Of a stretch of 64,000 nucleotides of DNA, positions 17,273 to 25,051 are shown piece by piece. A model generated the notes under the pieces. That model saw only the letters and a program-made list of their open reading frames with translations. It made no database searches and was not told the DNA's origin. Every line of letters begins with the position of its first letter. Position 1 is the stretch's first letter. Source of the stretch: Microvirga guangxiensis (GTDB taxonomy: Bacteria > Pseudomonadota > Alphaproteobacteria > Rhizobiales > Beijerinckiaceae); the NCBI RefSeq assembly GCF_900102135.1, contig NZ_FMVJ01000004.1:124001-188000 (forward strand), read 5' to 3'. The translations under genes were made by a program, and so were the position numbers.

Positions 17273-18427
17273 TCAGACCGCCCGCTTCACCACGTCGGCC
17301 AGCCGCTCCAGCCCCGCATCGAGGGTCGCGTCCTTCTTGGCGAAGCAGAAGCGCACCACGTTCTTCACGGCGCCCTCCGCATAGAAGGCGGACACCGGGA
17401 TCGCGGCGACGCTGTGCTCCGTCACAAGGCGGCGGCAGAAGGCAACGTCGTCGGTTTCGCCGAGCGGGGTGATGTCGATGTTGAGGAAGTAGGTGCCCTG
17501 GCTCGGGATCACGTCGAAACCCAGGGTTCGCAGCCCATCCGTGAAGCGGTCGCGGCTGCGGGCAAAATTCTGGCGCATGCCGTCGAAATAGCTGTCGTCC
17601 TTGGCGAGGCCGTAGGCCACTGCCGTCTGGAGATTGGGCGGAGTGGTAAAGGTGAGGAACTGGTGTGATTTCGCCAGCACCTTCATGATGTGAGGAGCCG
17701 CCGCCACGAAGCCGACCTTCCAGCCGGTGAGGCTGAAGATCTTGCCCGCCGAGCCGATCTTCACCGAACGGTCGCGCATGCCCTCGAGCCCCAGCACCGG
17801 CTGGTGCTTGATCCCGTCGAACACCACGTGCTCCCACACCTCGTCGGAAATCGCGATGGCGTCGAACCGGCGGCAGAAATCGGCCAGCAGCGCGAGATCC
17901 TCGTTCGAGAACACGGTGGCCGTGGGATTGAGCGGATTGTTGAACACCACCGCCTTGGTCTTCGGCGAGAAGGCCTTGGCCAAGGCCTCTTCCGTGAGCC
18001 GGAAATGCGGCGGCTGGAGCGTCACGAATTTCGGCACGCCGCCCGCGAGCCGCACGAGCGGCAGATAGGCGTCGTACATGGGCTCGAAGAGAACGACCTC
18101 GTCGCCCGGCTCCACGATGCCGAGGATTGCGCCCGCGAGCGCTTCCGTCGCGCCGGAGGTCACCATGACTTCGGTGTTCGCGTCGAGATCGAGGCCCTGC
18201 CAGTGCCTGTAATGGGCGGCGATTGCGGAGCGCAGCTCCGGCAGACCCATCATGGAGGGATACTGGTTGTAGCCGTTCAGCACCGCATCCGCCGCGACGC
18301 GCCGCACATCCTCCGGTCCCGGATCGTCCGGAAAGCCCTGGCCGAGATTGATCGCGCCGGTCTCCCGGGCAAGGCTCGACATGACCTCGAAGACGGTGGT
18401 GGGCAGATTCGCGAACAATCGGTTCAT
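17273..18427 (-). CDS. PLP-dependent class I/II aminotransferase (YbdL/kynurenine type)
   Basis: This 384-residue fold-type I aminotransferase has the N-terminal INLGQGFPDDPGPEDV loop typical of the methionine/kynurenine/glutamine-K aminotransferase branch. The PLP lysine is Lys229 in SVKIGSAGKIFSLTGWK, the pyridine-binding Asp is Asp195 in AISDEVWEH, and the C-terminal carboxylate-binding Arg is in VVRFCFAKKD. It probably transaminates methionine or an aromatic or kynurenine-type amino acid. GAGG precedes the ATG. The SOS-linked RNA element ends about 118 nt upstream on the same strand, so read-through from its promoter is possible. Confidence 0.88.
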   Translation of the reverse strand: MNRLFANLPTTVFEVMSSLARETGAINLGQGFPDDPGPEDVRRVAADAVLNGYNQYPSMMGLPELRSAIAAHYRHWQGLDLDANTEVMVTSGATEALAGAILGIVEPGDEVVLFEPMYDAYLPLVRLAGGVPKFVTLQPPHFRLTEEALAKAFSPKTKAVVFNNPLNPTATVFSNEDLALLADFCRRFDAIAISDEVWEHVVFDGIKHQPVLGLEGMRDRSVKIGSAGKIFSLTGWKVGFVAAAPHIMKVLAKSHQFLTFTTPPNLQTAVAYGLAKDDSYFDGMRQNFARSRDRFTDGLRTLGFDVIPSQGTYFLNIDITPLGETDDVAFCRRLVTEHSVAAIPVSAFYAEGAVKNVVRFCFAKKDATLDAGLERLADVVKRAV

Positions 18428-18544
18428 GCCGGATCCTCAAGCAATGCACGGTGACGTGAAGCGCTTCGTATCATGGAAGGCGGGCGGGGTTGAACACAGA
18501 CCAAAGAGAAATAAGCGGGTCCGGGGCGGGTCGAGCTCTCGGCT

Positions 18545-18801
18545 GTCAAAGAGCATGCGGGAGTGTCCTCGCGAGCGTGTTGCTCCGAGGTTTGGGACGA
18601 GGGAGGGCGCGAGGAGGCGTCCGGCTCGCTATGGAAGGAATGAAGAACCTGACGGCCCCTCACGCACGGTTTGTTTAGGCGTACACCGCGTCTTTCAGCG
18701 ATGGGCCTCCCATCCAGGCGCTGCGTCAGCGCCTGCACAGGACCGCTCCCAACCCCACACATGCGACGCCTCGCGAGCGCGCCCCTCAGCGGGTCGGGAC
18801 A
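18545..18801 (-). ncRNA. Structured RNA element, copy A (unrecognised family)
   Basis: This region of about 255 nt is strongly conserved with 50831-51085 and lies just downstream of a sigma-70/LexA promoter. Helix P1 pairs 18798-18791 (CCCGACCC) with 18755-18748 (GGGTTGGG). In copy B four consecutive pairs differ yet still pair. The 35-nt P1 loop contains GAGGCGTC and GGGGCGCG, both complementary to downstream GACGCCTC and CGCGCCC, which would form a pseudoknot. Further stems are CAGGCGCTG/CAGCGCCTG and a 3' hairpin, CCTCGGAGC with GCTCGCGAGG. Substitutions between copies are mostly non-silent in any shared frame, which argues against a protein. The 3' end is uncertain; there is no U-tract. 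I know no Rfam family that it matches. Confidence 0.7.
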
Positions 18802-18807
18802 GGCAAG

Positions 18808-18851
18808 GATATAGCCCAGCTTAGGACCAAAGTCAAGAACAAAGTAAGAAC
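18808..18851 (-). promoter_or_regulatory. Sigma-70 promoter with LexA (SOS) box, copy A
   Basis: On the minus strand, TTGACT (18836-18831), a 17-nt spacer and TATATC (18813-18808) give a near-consensus promoter with a predicted start at about 18801. Immediately upstream, 18837-18851 reads GAAC-N7-GAAC on the + strand, the alphaproteobacterial LexA operator. LexA bound there would abut the -35 element and should repress until DNA damage. Confidence 0.72.
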
Positions 18852-18901
18852 ATTGCATCTGGCCCAGCCAGAGCCGGGAGCGTCGGCGGATGAGGCGGGT
18901 G

Positions 18902-19176
18902 TTCCCTCCCCCTTGCGGGGAGGGGAAGGGGTGGGGGTCGATCGACCGGGTGAGCGGCTGAACCAGTGACACACTGGAATACCTCTCCCGGGTGGGAGAG
19001 TCGGAGCGCAGCTCCGGGTGAGGGAGTGCCCTCTCCGGACAAGGCAGTCCCTCACCCCTGCCCCTCTCCCACCCGGGAGAGGGGATGTGGTGTAGGACTG
19101 TCGTACGTTCTGGATGAAGCGCAGCGCTCCGACACTCCGACCCCCACCCCTACCCCTCCCCGCAAGGGGGAGGGAA
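18902..19176. repeat. Nested GC-rich inverted repeat (REP/BIME-like), copy A
   Basis: The 39-bp outer arms (18902-18940 and 19138-19176) are inverted repeats matching at 38 of 39 positions. Each arm itself holds a small CCCTCCCC/GGGGAGGG hairpin. Nested inside, 18982-19000 is repeated in inverted orientation near 19064-19082 (CTCTCCCACCCGGGAGAGG). A similar unit lies at 51171-51422, in both cases directly upstream of the SOS promoter and RNA element. No ORF or transposase is present. Confidence 0.8.
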
Positions 19177-19279
19177 GCGCGCTGCATTCGTTACGCGATC
19201 CCGGGTCCCGCTGCGTTGTGCGGGATGACAACCGAGGGCGGGGTTGCTATCGCCAGACGCGACAACACCGAACCCCTTC

Positions 19280-20284
19280 ATGCATTCGCCCCGGCTGCCT
19301 CTCATTCTCGGCCTCGTCCTTCTCGTCGGAGGGCTGAGCGTCGCTTCCCTCATGATCGGGCCTGCTCCGATCCCGCCCTTGCGCGCGCTGGCGGCGCTCG
19401 TCTCGGATCAGGGCAGCACGAGCGTGGTGGTGCGCGATATCCGCCTGCCGCGAACGCTGCTTGCGATCCTGATCGGCTGGATCTTCGGGCTCACTGGAGC
19501 GGGCCTGCAGGGGCTGCTGCGCAATCCGCTCGCCGACACGGCGGTGTTCGGCGCGCCGCAGGCCGCAGCCTTCGGGGCGGTGCTGGTGCTTTATTCCGGC
19601 CTTGTGGGCGCGCTGTCCTGGGCCCTGCCGTTCGCGGCGATCCTCGGGGCGCTGGCCTCGATCGCGCTTGTGGTCGCTGTTGCGGGGCGCAGGGCCACGG
19701 TGGTGGTTCTGGTGCTCTCGGGCCTTGCCATCGGAAGCCTTGCGGGGGCGGGCACGTCGCTGGCCATCACCCTCTCGCCCAACCCCTTCGCCGTCACGGA
19801 GATCGTGTTCTGGCTCCTGGGCTCCTTCGAGGACCGGTCGATGGTTCACGTGCTGCTCGCAGCGCCTTTCATCGTCGTGGCCTCCGCCCTCGTCCTGTCC
19901 TCCTCGACGGGATTGCGGGCGCTGGCCTTAGGGGAGGAGACCGCGCGCAGCCTCGGGGTGAACGTGATGCGGCTGCGGGTTCTTCTCGTCGCGGGAGCGG
20001 CCGTCGGCACGGGGGCTGCGGTGGCTGTGGCAGGCTCCATCGGCTTCGTGGGCCTCGTCGCGCCGCATCTGGTGCGCCCCTTCGCAGGTTACGATCCGGC
20101 GCGCACCCTCGTGCCTTCAGGATTGGCGGGCGCGGCTCTGCTGCTGGCCGCGGATTGCGCCGTGCGCCTCGTCCCCTCCCAGACGGAGATCAAGATCGGC
20201 GTGCTGACGGCCATTCTCGGCGTGCCGTTCTTCCTGTGGGTGATCGCCCGCCGCAAGGCGGAGCTTTCGGAGATGCCCGTATGA
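19280..20284 (+). CDS. FecCD-family ABC permease (iron-siderophore or cobalamin)
   Basis: This 334-residue, roughly ten-helix permease of the BtuC/FhuB/FecCD family carries the typical RLPRTLLAILIGWIFGLTGA, LQGLLRNPLADTAVFG and GSIGFVGLVAPHLVRPFAG motifs. It forms the membrane channel of a type II importer for iron-siderophore, heme or vitamin B12. Its stop overlaps the start of the ATPase gene by 4 nt (ATGA). The start is uncertain: ATG 19280 has no clear SD and an in-frame TTG lies at 19244. The repeat unit lies just upstream. Confidence 0.88.
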   Translation: MHSPRLPLILGLVLLVGGLSVASLMIGPAPIPPLRALAALVSDQGSTSVVVRDIRLPRTLLAILIGWIFGLTGAGLQGLLRNPLADTAVFGAPQAAAFGAVLVLYSGLVGALSWALPFAAILGALASIALVVAVAGRRATVVVLVLSGLAIGSLAGAGTSLAITLSPNPFAVTEIVFWLLGSFEDRSMVHVLLAAPFIVVASALVLSSSTGLRALALGEETARSLGVNVMRLRVLLVAGAAVGTGAAVAVAGSIGFVGLVAPHLVRPFAGYDPARTLVPSGLAGAALLLAADCAVRLVPSQTEIKIGVLTAILGVPFFLWVIARRKAELSEMPV

Positions 20285-21093
20285 GCACACTCCAGGCCCA
20301 TGGACTCGCCGTCGATCTGGGAAAGCGCCATGCGCTTGCAGGCGTCGATCTGACCTTGTCCTCCGGCCGCCTGACGGTGATCGTCGGCCCCAACGGCGCG
20401 GGCAAGACCACCTTGATGCGCACCCTTGCGGGGCTTCTGGAGCCTGCCGACGGAGAAGTCACCCTCGACGGGCAGCCCGTGACGCGCATGCTGGCCGGGG
20501 AACGGGCGCGCTCCATCGCCTATCTGCCCCAGGGCGGCACCGTCGCCTGGCCGCTGCCCGTTTCCGCGGTGATCGCCCTCGGACGTCTCCCCCATGGCGA
20601 AAAGCCCGACGACCTTCCCCCGCGCGGGCAGGAGGCGGTGGCGGCGGCCATCCACGCGGTGGGGCTCGAGGGGTTCGAGAACCGGCCCGCGACGGAATTG
20701 TCCGGCGGCGAGCGGGCGCGGGTGCTGCTTGCCCGCGCCCTGGCGACGCAGGCTCCGGTGCTGCTCGCCGACGAGCCTGTGGCCGCGCTCGATCCGCGCC
20801 ACCAGCTCATCGTGCTCGATGTGCTGAAGAACCAGGCCCGGGCAGGCCGGACGGTTGCCGTGATCATGCACGACCTGACCCTGGCCGCGCGTTTCGCGGA
20901 TGTGATCGTTCTATTAAATCAGGGACTTGTCGCGGATTCGGGCGCTCCCGAGGCGGTCCTGACGGAGGAGGGGCTCGCCAGGAATTTCGGCATCCAGGCG
21001 CATGTCTCGCACGAGGACGGACACCTCGTGGTGGTGGCGGACCGTCCACTGCCTGTCCCCGGGCACGGAAACGCCGCGCCTGCACTGAAGTGA
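20281..21093 (+). CDS. ABC transporter ATPase, FecE/BtuD-like
   Basis: This 270-residue ATPase has an intact Walker A (GPNGAGKTT, ~36-44), signature (LSGGERARV), Walker B (VLLADEP) and switch histidine (IMHDL). It overlaps the FecCD permease by 4 nt and would power it as a homodimer. No periplasmic binding protein or TonB receptor gene adjoins, so the substrate (iron chelate, heme or cobalamin) cannot be assigned. A longer open frame runs upstream through the permease but is not coding. Confidence 0.9.
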   Translation: MSTLQAHGLAVDLGKRHALAGVDLTLSSGRLTVIVGPNGAGKTTLMRTLAGLLEPADGEVTLDGQPVTRMLAGERARSIAYLPQGGTVAWPLPVSAVIALGRLPHGEKPDDLPPRGQEAVAAAIHAVGLEGFENRPATELSGGERARVLLARALATQAPVLLADEPVAALDPRHQLIVLDVLKNQARAGRTVAVIMHDLTLAARFADVIVLLNQGLVADSGAPEAVLTEEGLARNFGIQAHVSHEDGHLVVVADRPLPVPGHGNAAPALK

Positions 21094-21156
21094 CATCCTT
21101 ACATTGACAAAGGAATAAGCCGGACCGATACCCCGGTTTCAAAAGATGGCAAGGCA

Positions 21157-23121
21157 ATGAATCGGCAGAATTTCAAGAAGGCGTTGATCGTCGCGCATGA
21201 TCTCTTGATGACGGGCGTGGCCATCGTCGCGACCTTCGCCGTGCGCTTCGAGGGCCCGCTGCTGCAAGAGCGACTGGGCGACATGCCAGTCTTCCTGCCG
21301 CCCTACATCGTCTTCGCGGGCGTGGTCTATTGGGTGTTCCACCTCTACCGCTCCAAGTGGCGCTTCGCCTCGCTGCCCGATCTCTTCAACATCTTCCGCG
21401 CCTCCACCGTGCTGGCGCTGTCCCTGCTGGTGATCGACTACGTTCTGCTCTCGCCGCAATTCTTCGGCGCGTTCTTCTTCGGCAAGATCACGATCGCCCT
21501 CTATTGGCTGATCCAGATGTTCCTGCTGGGCGGGCCCCGCCTTGCCTTTCGCTATGTCAAATACGCCCGCTCGCGCCACACCCTCGACCGGGACACGAAC
21601 ACGCCGACCCTGCTGCTCGGCCGCGGCAGCGATATCGAGGTGATCCTGCGCGCCATCGAGACCGGCACCGTCAAGAAGATGCGTCCCAAGGGCGTCCTCT
21701 CCTACCGCCCGGACGATCTGGGCCAAGCGATCCGCGGCGTGCCGGTGCTGGGCAACTTCAACGATCTCGATCAGGTGGTGCAGGATTTCCAGGAACGCGG
21801 CGAGCCGATCCGCCGGATCGTGGCGACGCCGAGCGCGCTCGTGCCGGAAGCGAACCCTGACATGCTGCTCGCCCGCGCCCGCCGCCTCGGCCTGCCGCTC
21901 GTGCGTGTGACCAGCCTGGGCGAGGGCATGCGCAATGCCGAGCTGGCCCCGCTGGAGATCGAGGACCTGCTGTTGCGGCCCACTGTGCAGATCGACCGGC
22001 AGCGTCTGGAGAACTTCATCCGCGGCAAGCGCGTGCTCGTGACGGGCGGCGGCGGCTCCATCGGGTCGGAGATCTGCACCCGCGTGGTGGCCTTCGGCGC
22101 CAGCGATCTCATGATCGTGGAAAGCTCCGAGCCGTCCCTCTACCACATCCTGGAGAACCCGACCCTTCTGTCGAGCGACACCCATGTCGACGGCGTCATC
22201 GCCGATGTGCGCGACCGCGTGCGCGTGCAGGAGGTGATGAACGAGTTCCGTCCCGACGTGGTCTTCCATGCCGCGGCGCTCAAGCATGTTCACTATCTCG
22301 AGCGGAACTGGATGGAGGGTATCAAGACCAATGTGTTCGGCTCCGTGAACGTGGCCGATGCGGCGGTGGAGGCCGGCGCGTCCGAGATCGTGATCGTCTC
22401 CACCGACAAGGCCATCGATCCCGTGTCGATGCTGGGCGCCACGAAGCGCCTCGCCGAAATGTACGGCCAGGCGCTCGATGCGGAGTTCATGGGCCGCAAC
22501 GGCGCCACGCGCATCATCGCCGTTCGTTTCGGCAACGTGCTGGGTTCGGTCGGCTCCGTGGTGCCGAAGTTCAAGGCGCAGATCGCCCGCGGCGGCCCGC
22601 TCACCGTCACGCATCCCGACATGGTGCGCTACTTCATGACCACCCGCGAGGCCGCCGATCTCGTGCTCACCTCCGCGTCCCATGCGGATCAGGACCGCAT
22701 TCGCGTCGAATCCACCAACGGCGAGGAGCGCGCCTCCGTTTACGTGCTGAAGATGGGTCAGCCGGTGCGCATCTACGACCTTGCCGAGCGCATGATCCGC
22801 CTTGCTGGCTACGAGCCCGGCGAGGATATCGAGATCCTGGTCACCGGCGCGCGCGCCGGCGAGCGCTTGCATGAGATTCTCTTTGCCCGTGAGGAGCCCC
22901 GCGCCGAGATCGGCATCGACGGCGTCATGGCCGCCAAGCCCATCTTCGCCGATCGCGCTCAGGTCGATGAATGGCTGAAGGCTCTCAGCCGGGCGGTCAA
23001 GGACGGAGATCGCGCGGCGGCTGATCGTGTGTTCGAGGATGCGATCCCCGAATTCAAGCGCCGGAAGCTGTCTCTGCAGCCTGCCGTGCCAGCTGAGCCA
23101 GCCCGTCTGGCGTCGAATTGA
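21157..23121 (+). CDS. Membrane UDP-sugar 4,6-dehydratase, WbpM/PglF/CapD type
   Basis: This 654-residue protein has four N-terminal membrane helices (about residues 10-125), a CoA-binding-like Rossmann domain (~150-260), and an extended SDR dehydratase domain starting at VLVTGGGGSIGSEI (~289-302). It has the SSEPSLYH, STDKAIDPVSMLGATKR and FGNVLGSVGSVVPKF motifs of the FlaA1/WbpM group. It probably converts UDP-GlcNAc to the 4-keto-6-deoxy sugar, the first step to UDP-QuiNAc or UDP-FucNAc. With the two minus-strand genes that follow it reconstructs a WbpM-WbpK-WbpL-like module. Its last 68 bp overlap the convergent epimerase gene. Confidence 0.9.
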   Translation: MNRQNFKKALIVAHDLLMTGVAIVATFAVRFEGPLLQERLGDMPVFLPPYIVFAGVVYWVFHLYRSKWRFASLPDLFNIFRASTVLALSLLVIDYVLLSPQFFGAFFFGKITIALYWLIQMFLLGGPRLAFRYVKYARSRHTLDRDTNTPTLLLGRGSDIEVILRAIETGTVKKMRPKGVLSYRPDDLGQAIRGVPVLGNFNDLDQVVQDFQERGEPIRRIVATPSALVPEANPDMLLARARRLGLPLVRVTSLGEGMRNAELAPLEIEDLLLRPTVQIDRQRLENFIRGKRVLVTGGGGSIGSEICTRVVAFGASDLMIVESSEPSLYHILENPTLLSSDTHVDGVIADVRDRVRVQEVMNEFRPDVVFHAAALKHVHYLERNWMEGIKTNVFGSVNVADAAVEAGASEIVIVSTDKAIDPVSMLGATKRLAEMYGQALDAEFMGRNGATRIIAVRFGNVLGSVGSVVPKFKAQIARGGPLTVTHPDMVRYFMTTREAADLVLTSASHADQDRIRVESTNGEERASVYVLKMGQPVRIYDLAERMIRLAGYEPGEDIEILVTGARAGERLHEILFAREEPRAEIGIDGVMAAKPIFADRAQVDEWLKALSRAVKDGDRAAADRVFEDAIPEFKRRKLSLQPAVPAEPARLASN

Positions 23122-23995
23122 CCGGCTGCCAGCCGAGCCGCCGCAACGCCGCGGGGCTCGCCACCAGGGAGCCCGCCAGGCGCTGGTAAGCCTCTGTCTT
23201 CCCCACCAGTCCGGCCGCCGCGCCCAGAGCGAAGGACGGCACGGGAATGAGGCCCGGGCCGCGTCCGAGGCCCTTTCGCAGGGCGGCGATGATCTCAGGC
23301 ACCGTCACCGGGTCCGGATCGGCGGCGATGAAGGGCCGCCGCAACGGGCCTTGCGCCTTCAGGAGCGTGTCGAGAGCCGCCGTCAGGTTGTCGAGGGACA
23401 GAAGCGAGCGCCGCGCCTTCAGGCCGCCGAAGGGCAGCGGCCATGGCGATTGAGCGAGGCCGAGGAGGGCCGCCATGTTGCCCTTCACGCCCGGTCCGTA
23501 GACGAGCACCGGGCGAAGCGCCGCCCAGTCCAGCCCCAGCGCCGCGAGGCCTTTTTCCGCTTCCAGCTTGGAGCGGCCATAGGCGTCGGTGGGCTTCGGC
23601 TCCATGTCCTCGGTGAGAACGCCTTCCGCCACCGGCCCGCTCTGCGCGCGGATGGAGGAGAGGAAGACGAAGCGCTTCACGCCCGCGCGCTCGGCGGCCT
23701 GCGCGAGCTTGATCGTCGCCTCCGTGTTGATGGTGCGGTAATCGTCTTCGGGCTTTCCCGACATGACGTGCGCGAGGCCCGCGGAATGGACGATCATGTC
23801 CACGTCGCGCAGGGCCGCCGCCATGTTGTGCGGCGAGGCGATGTCGCCGATCACGGCGCTCGATGCACCCGCCGGCACCTCCGAGGGACGGCGCAGCAGC
23901 ACCCGCACCCGGTAGCCGCGCTTCGGCAGTTCGGCGAGGAGATGACGGCCGATGAACCCCGTTGAGCCGGTCAGCGCAATCAAGGGTGCATTCAT
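23054..23995 (-). CDS. NAD-dependent 4-keto-sugar reductase/epimerase (WbpK/WreQ-like)
   Basis: This 313-residue extended SDR has a nucleotide-binding GSTGFIGRHL near residue 9 and the catalytic Y-x3-K in AYGRSKLEAEKG. By position between a WbpM-type dehydratase and a WbpL-type transferase, it probably reduces UDP-4-keto-6-deoxy-GlcNAc to UDP-QuiNAc or UDP-FucNAc; the exact product is inference. ATG 23995 overlaps the stop of the transferase gene by 4 nt (ATGA), which implies coupling. Its 3' end overlaps the dehydratase gene on the other strand by 68 bp. Confidence 0.82.
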   Translation of the reverse strand: MNAPLIALTGSTGFIGRHLLAELPKRGYRVRVLLRRPSEVPAGASSAVIGDIASPHNMAAALRDVDMIVHSAGLAHVMSGKPEDDYRTINTEATIKLAQAAERAGVKRFVFLSSIRAQSGPVAEGVLTEDMEPKPTDAYGRSKLEAEKGLAALGLDWAALRPVLVYGPGVKGNMAALLGLAQSPWPLPFGGLKARRSLLSLDNLTAALDTLLKAQGPLRRPFIAADPDPVTVPEIIAALRKGLGRGPGLIPVPSFALGAAAGLVGKTEAYQRLAGSLVASPAALRRLGWQPVNSTPDGLAQLARQAAETASGA

Positions 23996-25050
23996 CGGGA
24001 AACCTCCAGGGGGGCCGTCATACGGGGATGGGAGAAGCGGCGGAGAACAACGCCGACGAGAAGAAGCCCTGCGGCCAAGGCTCCGATCTGCACAACGCTC
24101 GAGGTCCAGAGAAGTGTCACGGCCGCGAGCGCGGCGAGCGCGAGATTGAGCACGAACACATGGGTGACGACGGACATGACGGAAAAGCCGTTGTCGGTGG
24201 CGCGCTGGTAGAAATGGCTGCGATGCGCCTCCCACACCCGCTCGCGCTTCGCGAGGCGGCGGAAAAGGGTGATGGTCGCATCCATCAGGTAATAGAGCGG
24301 CAGCAGGAGCGCGGCCACGAGCGCCCCAGTTCCGGCCAGCTGCAGCAGCATCCAGCCGACGAGGAGGCCGATGGGCAGCGAACCGACATCGCCGAGGAAG
24401 AGGCGGGCAACAGGTTTGTTGAACGGGGCGAAGCCGAGAAGGGCACCGCAGAGCGAGGCGGCTGTTAGCATTGCAGAGAACGGGATAATATTTTGCAGCG
24501 GGACAATATCTGTCAGCCAGACAAAGGCAACAAAGGCTGTAATTGGCACCATCTCAGCGACAGTGATCCAGTCGAGCCCGTCCATGAAGTTCACGAGGTT
24601 CACGAACCAGACGCCCCCAAGAATGAGGATCGCTTGCTCCACACTCTGTGGAATGATTTCAGGCAATACACGAACGTCGCTGAACCAGACTACGGCTGCT
24701 ACAGCGATAGTTTGAAGCACAAAGCGTATCTTCGCTGGAAGAGGCCGAATATCGTCGGCTACGCCGACGATAGCGAGCATGACCGCAGCAACCGCGATGG
24801 GAACGATAGAGCTTACCGCGAAATCCGTTTCGAGCAGGAATACGCCTACAATGAGCAGGCTCGAGCCCACCACGGCAATCCCGCCACCTTGTGGTGTAGG
24901 TGCTTTATGGCTCGAACGTGCATTTGGACGCGCGAGTGCATAGCGTGCGAGCAGCGGCTTAAGAACAATGATTAGGATAGCCGATAGAAAAGCGGCTCCG
25001 ATCAGAGCCACAAACAAGGCAGCAAACATCAGAATCCGAGGGTCGATCAT
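23992..25050 (-). CDS. MraY/WecA-family sugar-1-phosphate transferase (WbpL/WreU-like)
   Basis: This 352-residue multi-pass enzyme transfers a sugar-1-phosphate to undecaprenyl phosphate and so starts O-antigen or exopolysaccharide repeats. It has the acidic VADDIRPLP motif, VNFMDGLDWI, FLGDVGSLPIG and the histidine-bearing RSHFYQR loop. ATG 25050 lies one base after the upstream gene's stop; starts at 25062 or 25083 are possible. Base composition changes within the gene: about 24475-25030 (5' half) is near 50% GC with plainer codon use, while the 3' half is about 70% GC like its neighbours. That suggests a recombination junction. Confidence 0.87.
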   Translation of the reverse strand: MIDPRILMFAALFVALIGAAFLSAILIIVLKPLLARYALARPNARSSHKAPTPQGGGIAVVGSSLLIVGVFLLETDFAVSSIVPIAVAAVMLAIVGVADDIRPLPAKIRFVLQTIAVAAVVWFSDVRVLPEIIPQSVEQAILILGGVWFVNLVNFMDGLDWITVAEMVPITAFVAFVWLTDIVPLQNIIPFSAMLTAASLCGALLGFAPFNKPVARLFLGDVGSLPIGLLVGWMLLQLAGTGALVAALLLPLYYLMDATITLFRRLAKRERVWEAHRSHFYQRATDNGFSVMSVVTHVFVLNLALAALAAVTLLWTSSVVQIGALAAGLLLVGVVLRRFSHPRMTAPLEVSR

Positions 25051-25051
25051 C

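Noticed and set aside
17205..18449. 414-residue minus-strand frame
   Set aside because: It is an alternate frame over the aminotransferase with no domain; the aminotransferase frame has complete PLP motifs.
18428..18801. Riboswitch controlling the aminotransferase
   Set aside because: The same element precedes an unrelated gene at 50719 and is linked to a repeat and an SOS promoter, so a metabolite switch specific to this gene is unlikely.
18424..18972. Open frame through RNA copy A that shares a translated segment with copy B (GPVQA..., DGRPIA, RQVLH)
   Set aside because: Over the shared segment nearly all nucleotide differences change the amino acid, and flanks diverge completely. The P1 base pairs covary instead. 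RNA conservation explains the resemblance better than a protein.
18902..19176. CRISPR array or attenuator cluster
   Set aside because: The repeats are nested inverted palindromes with no regular direct-repeat/spacer periodicity and no cas genes.
19114..21093. 659-residue fusion of permease and ATPase
   Set aside because: The upstream part of this frame overlaps the permease in another frame and is Arg/Gly-rich noise; the ATPase has its own ATG at 20281.
21139..22872. 577-residue open frame on the minus strand
   Set aside because: It is antisense to the CapD-type dehydratase, which has full domain motifs. The frame is open only because of high-GC codon bias and its translation is His/Gly/Arg-rich with no domain.
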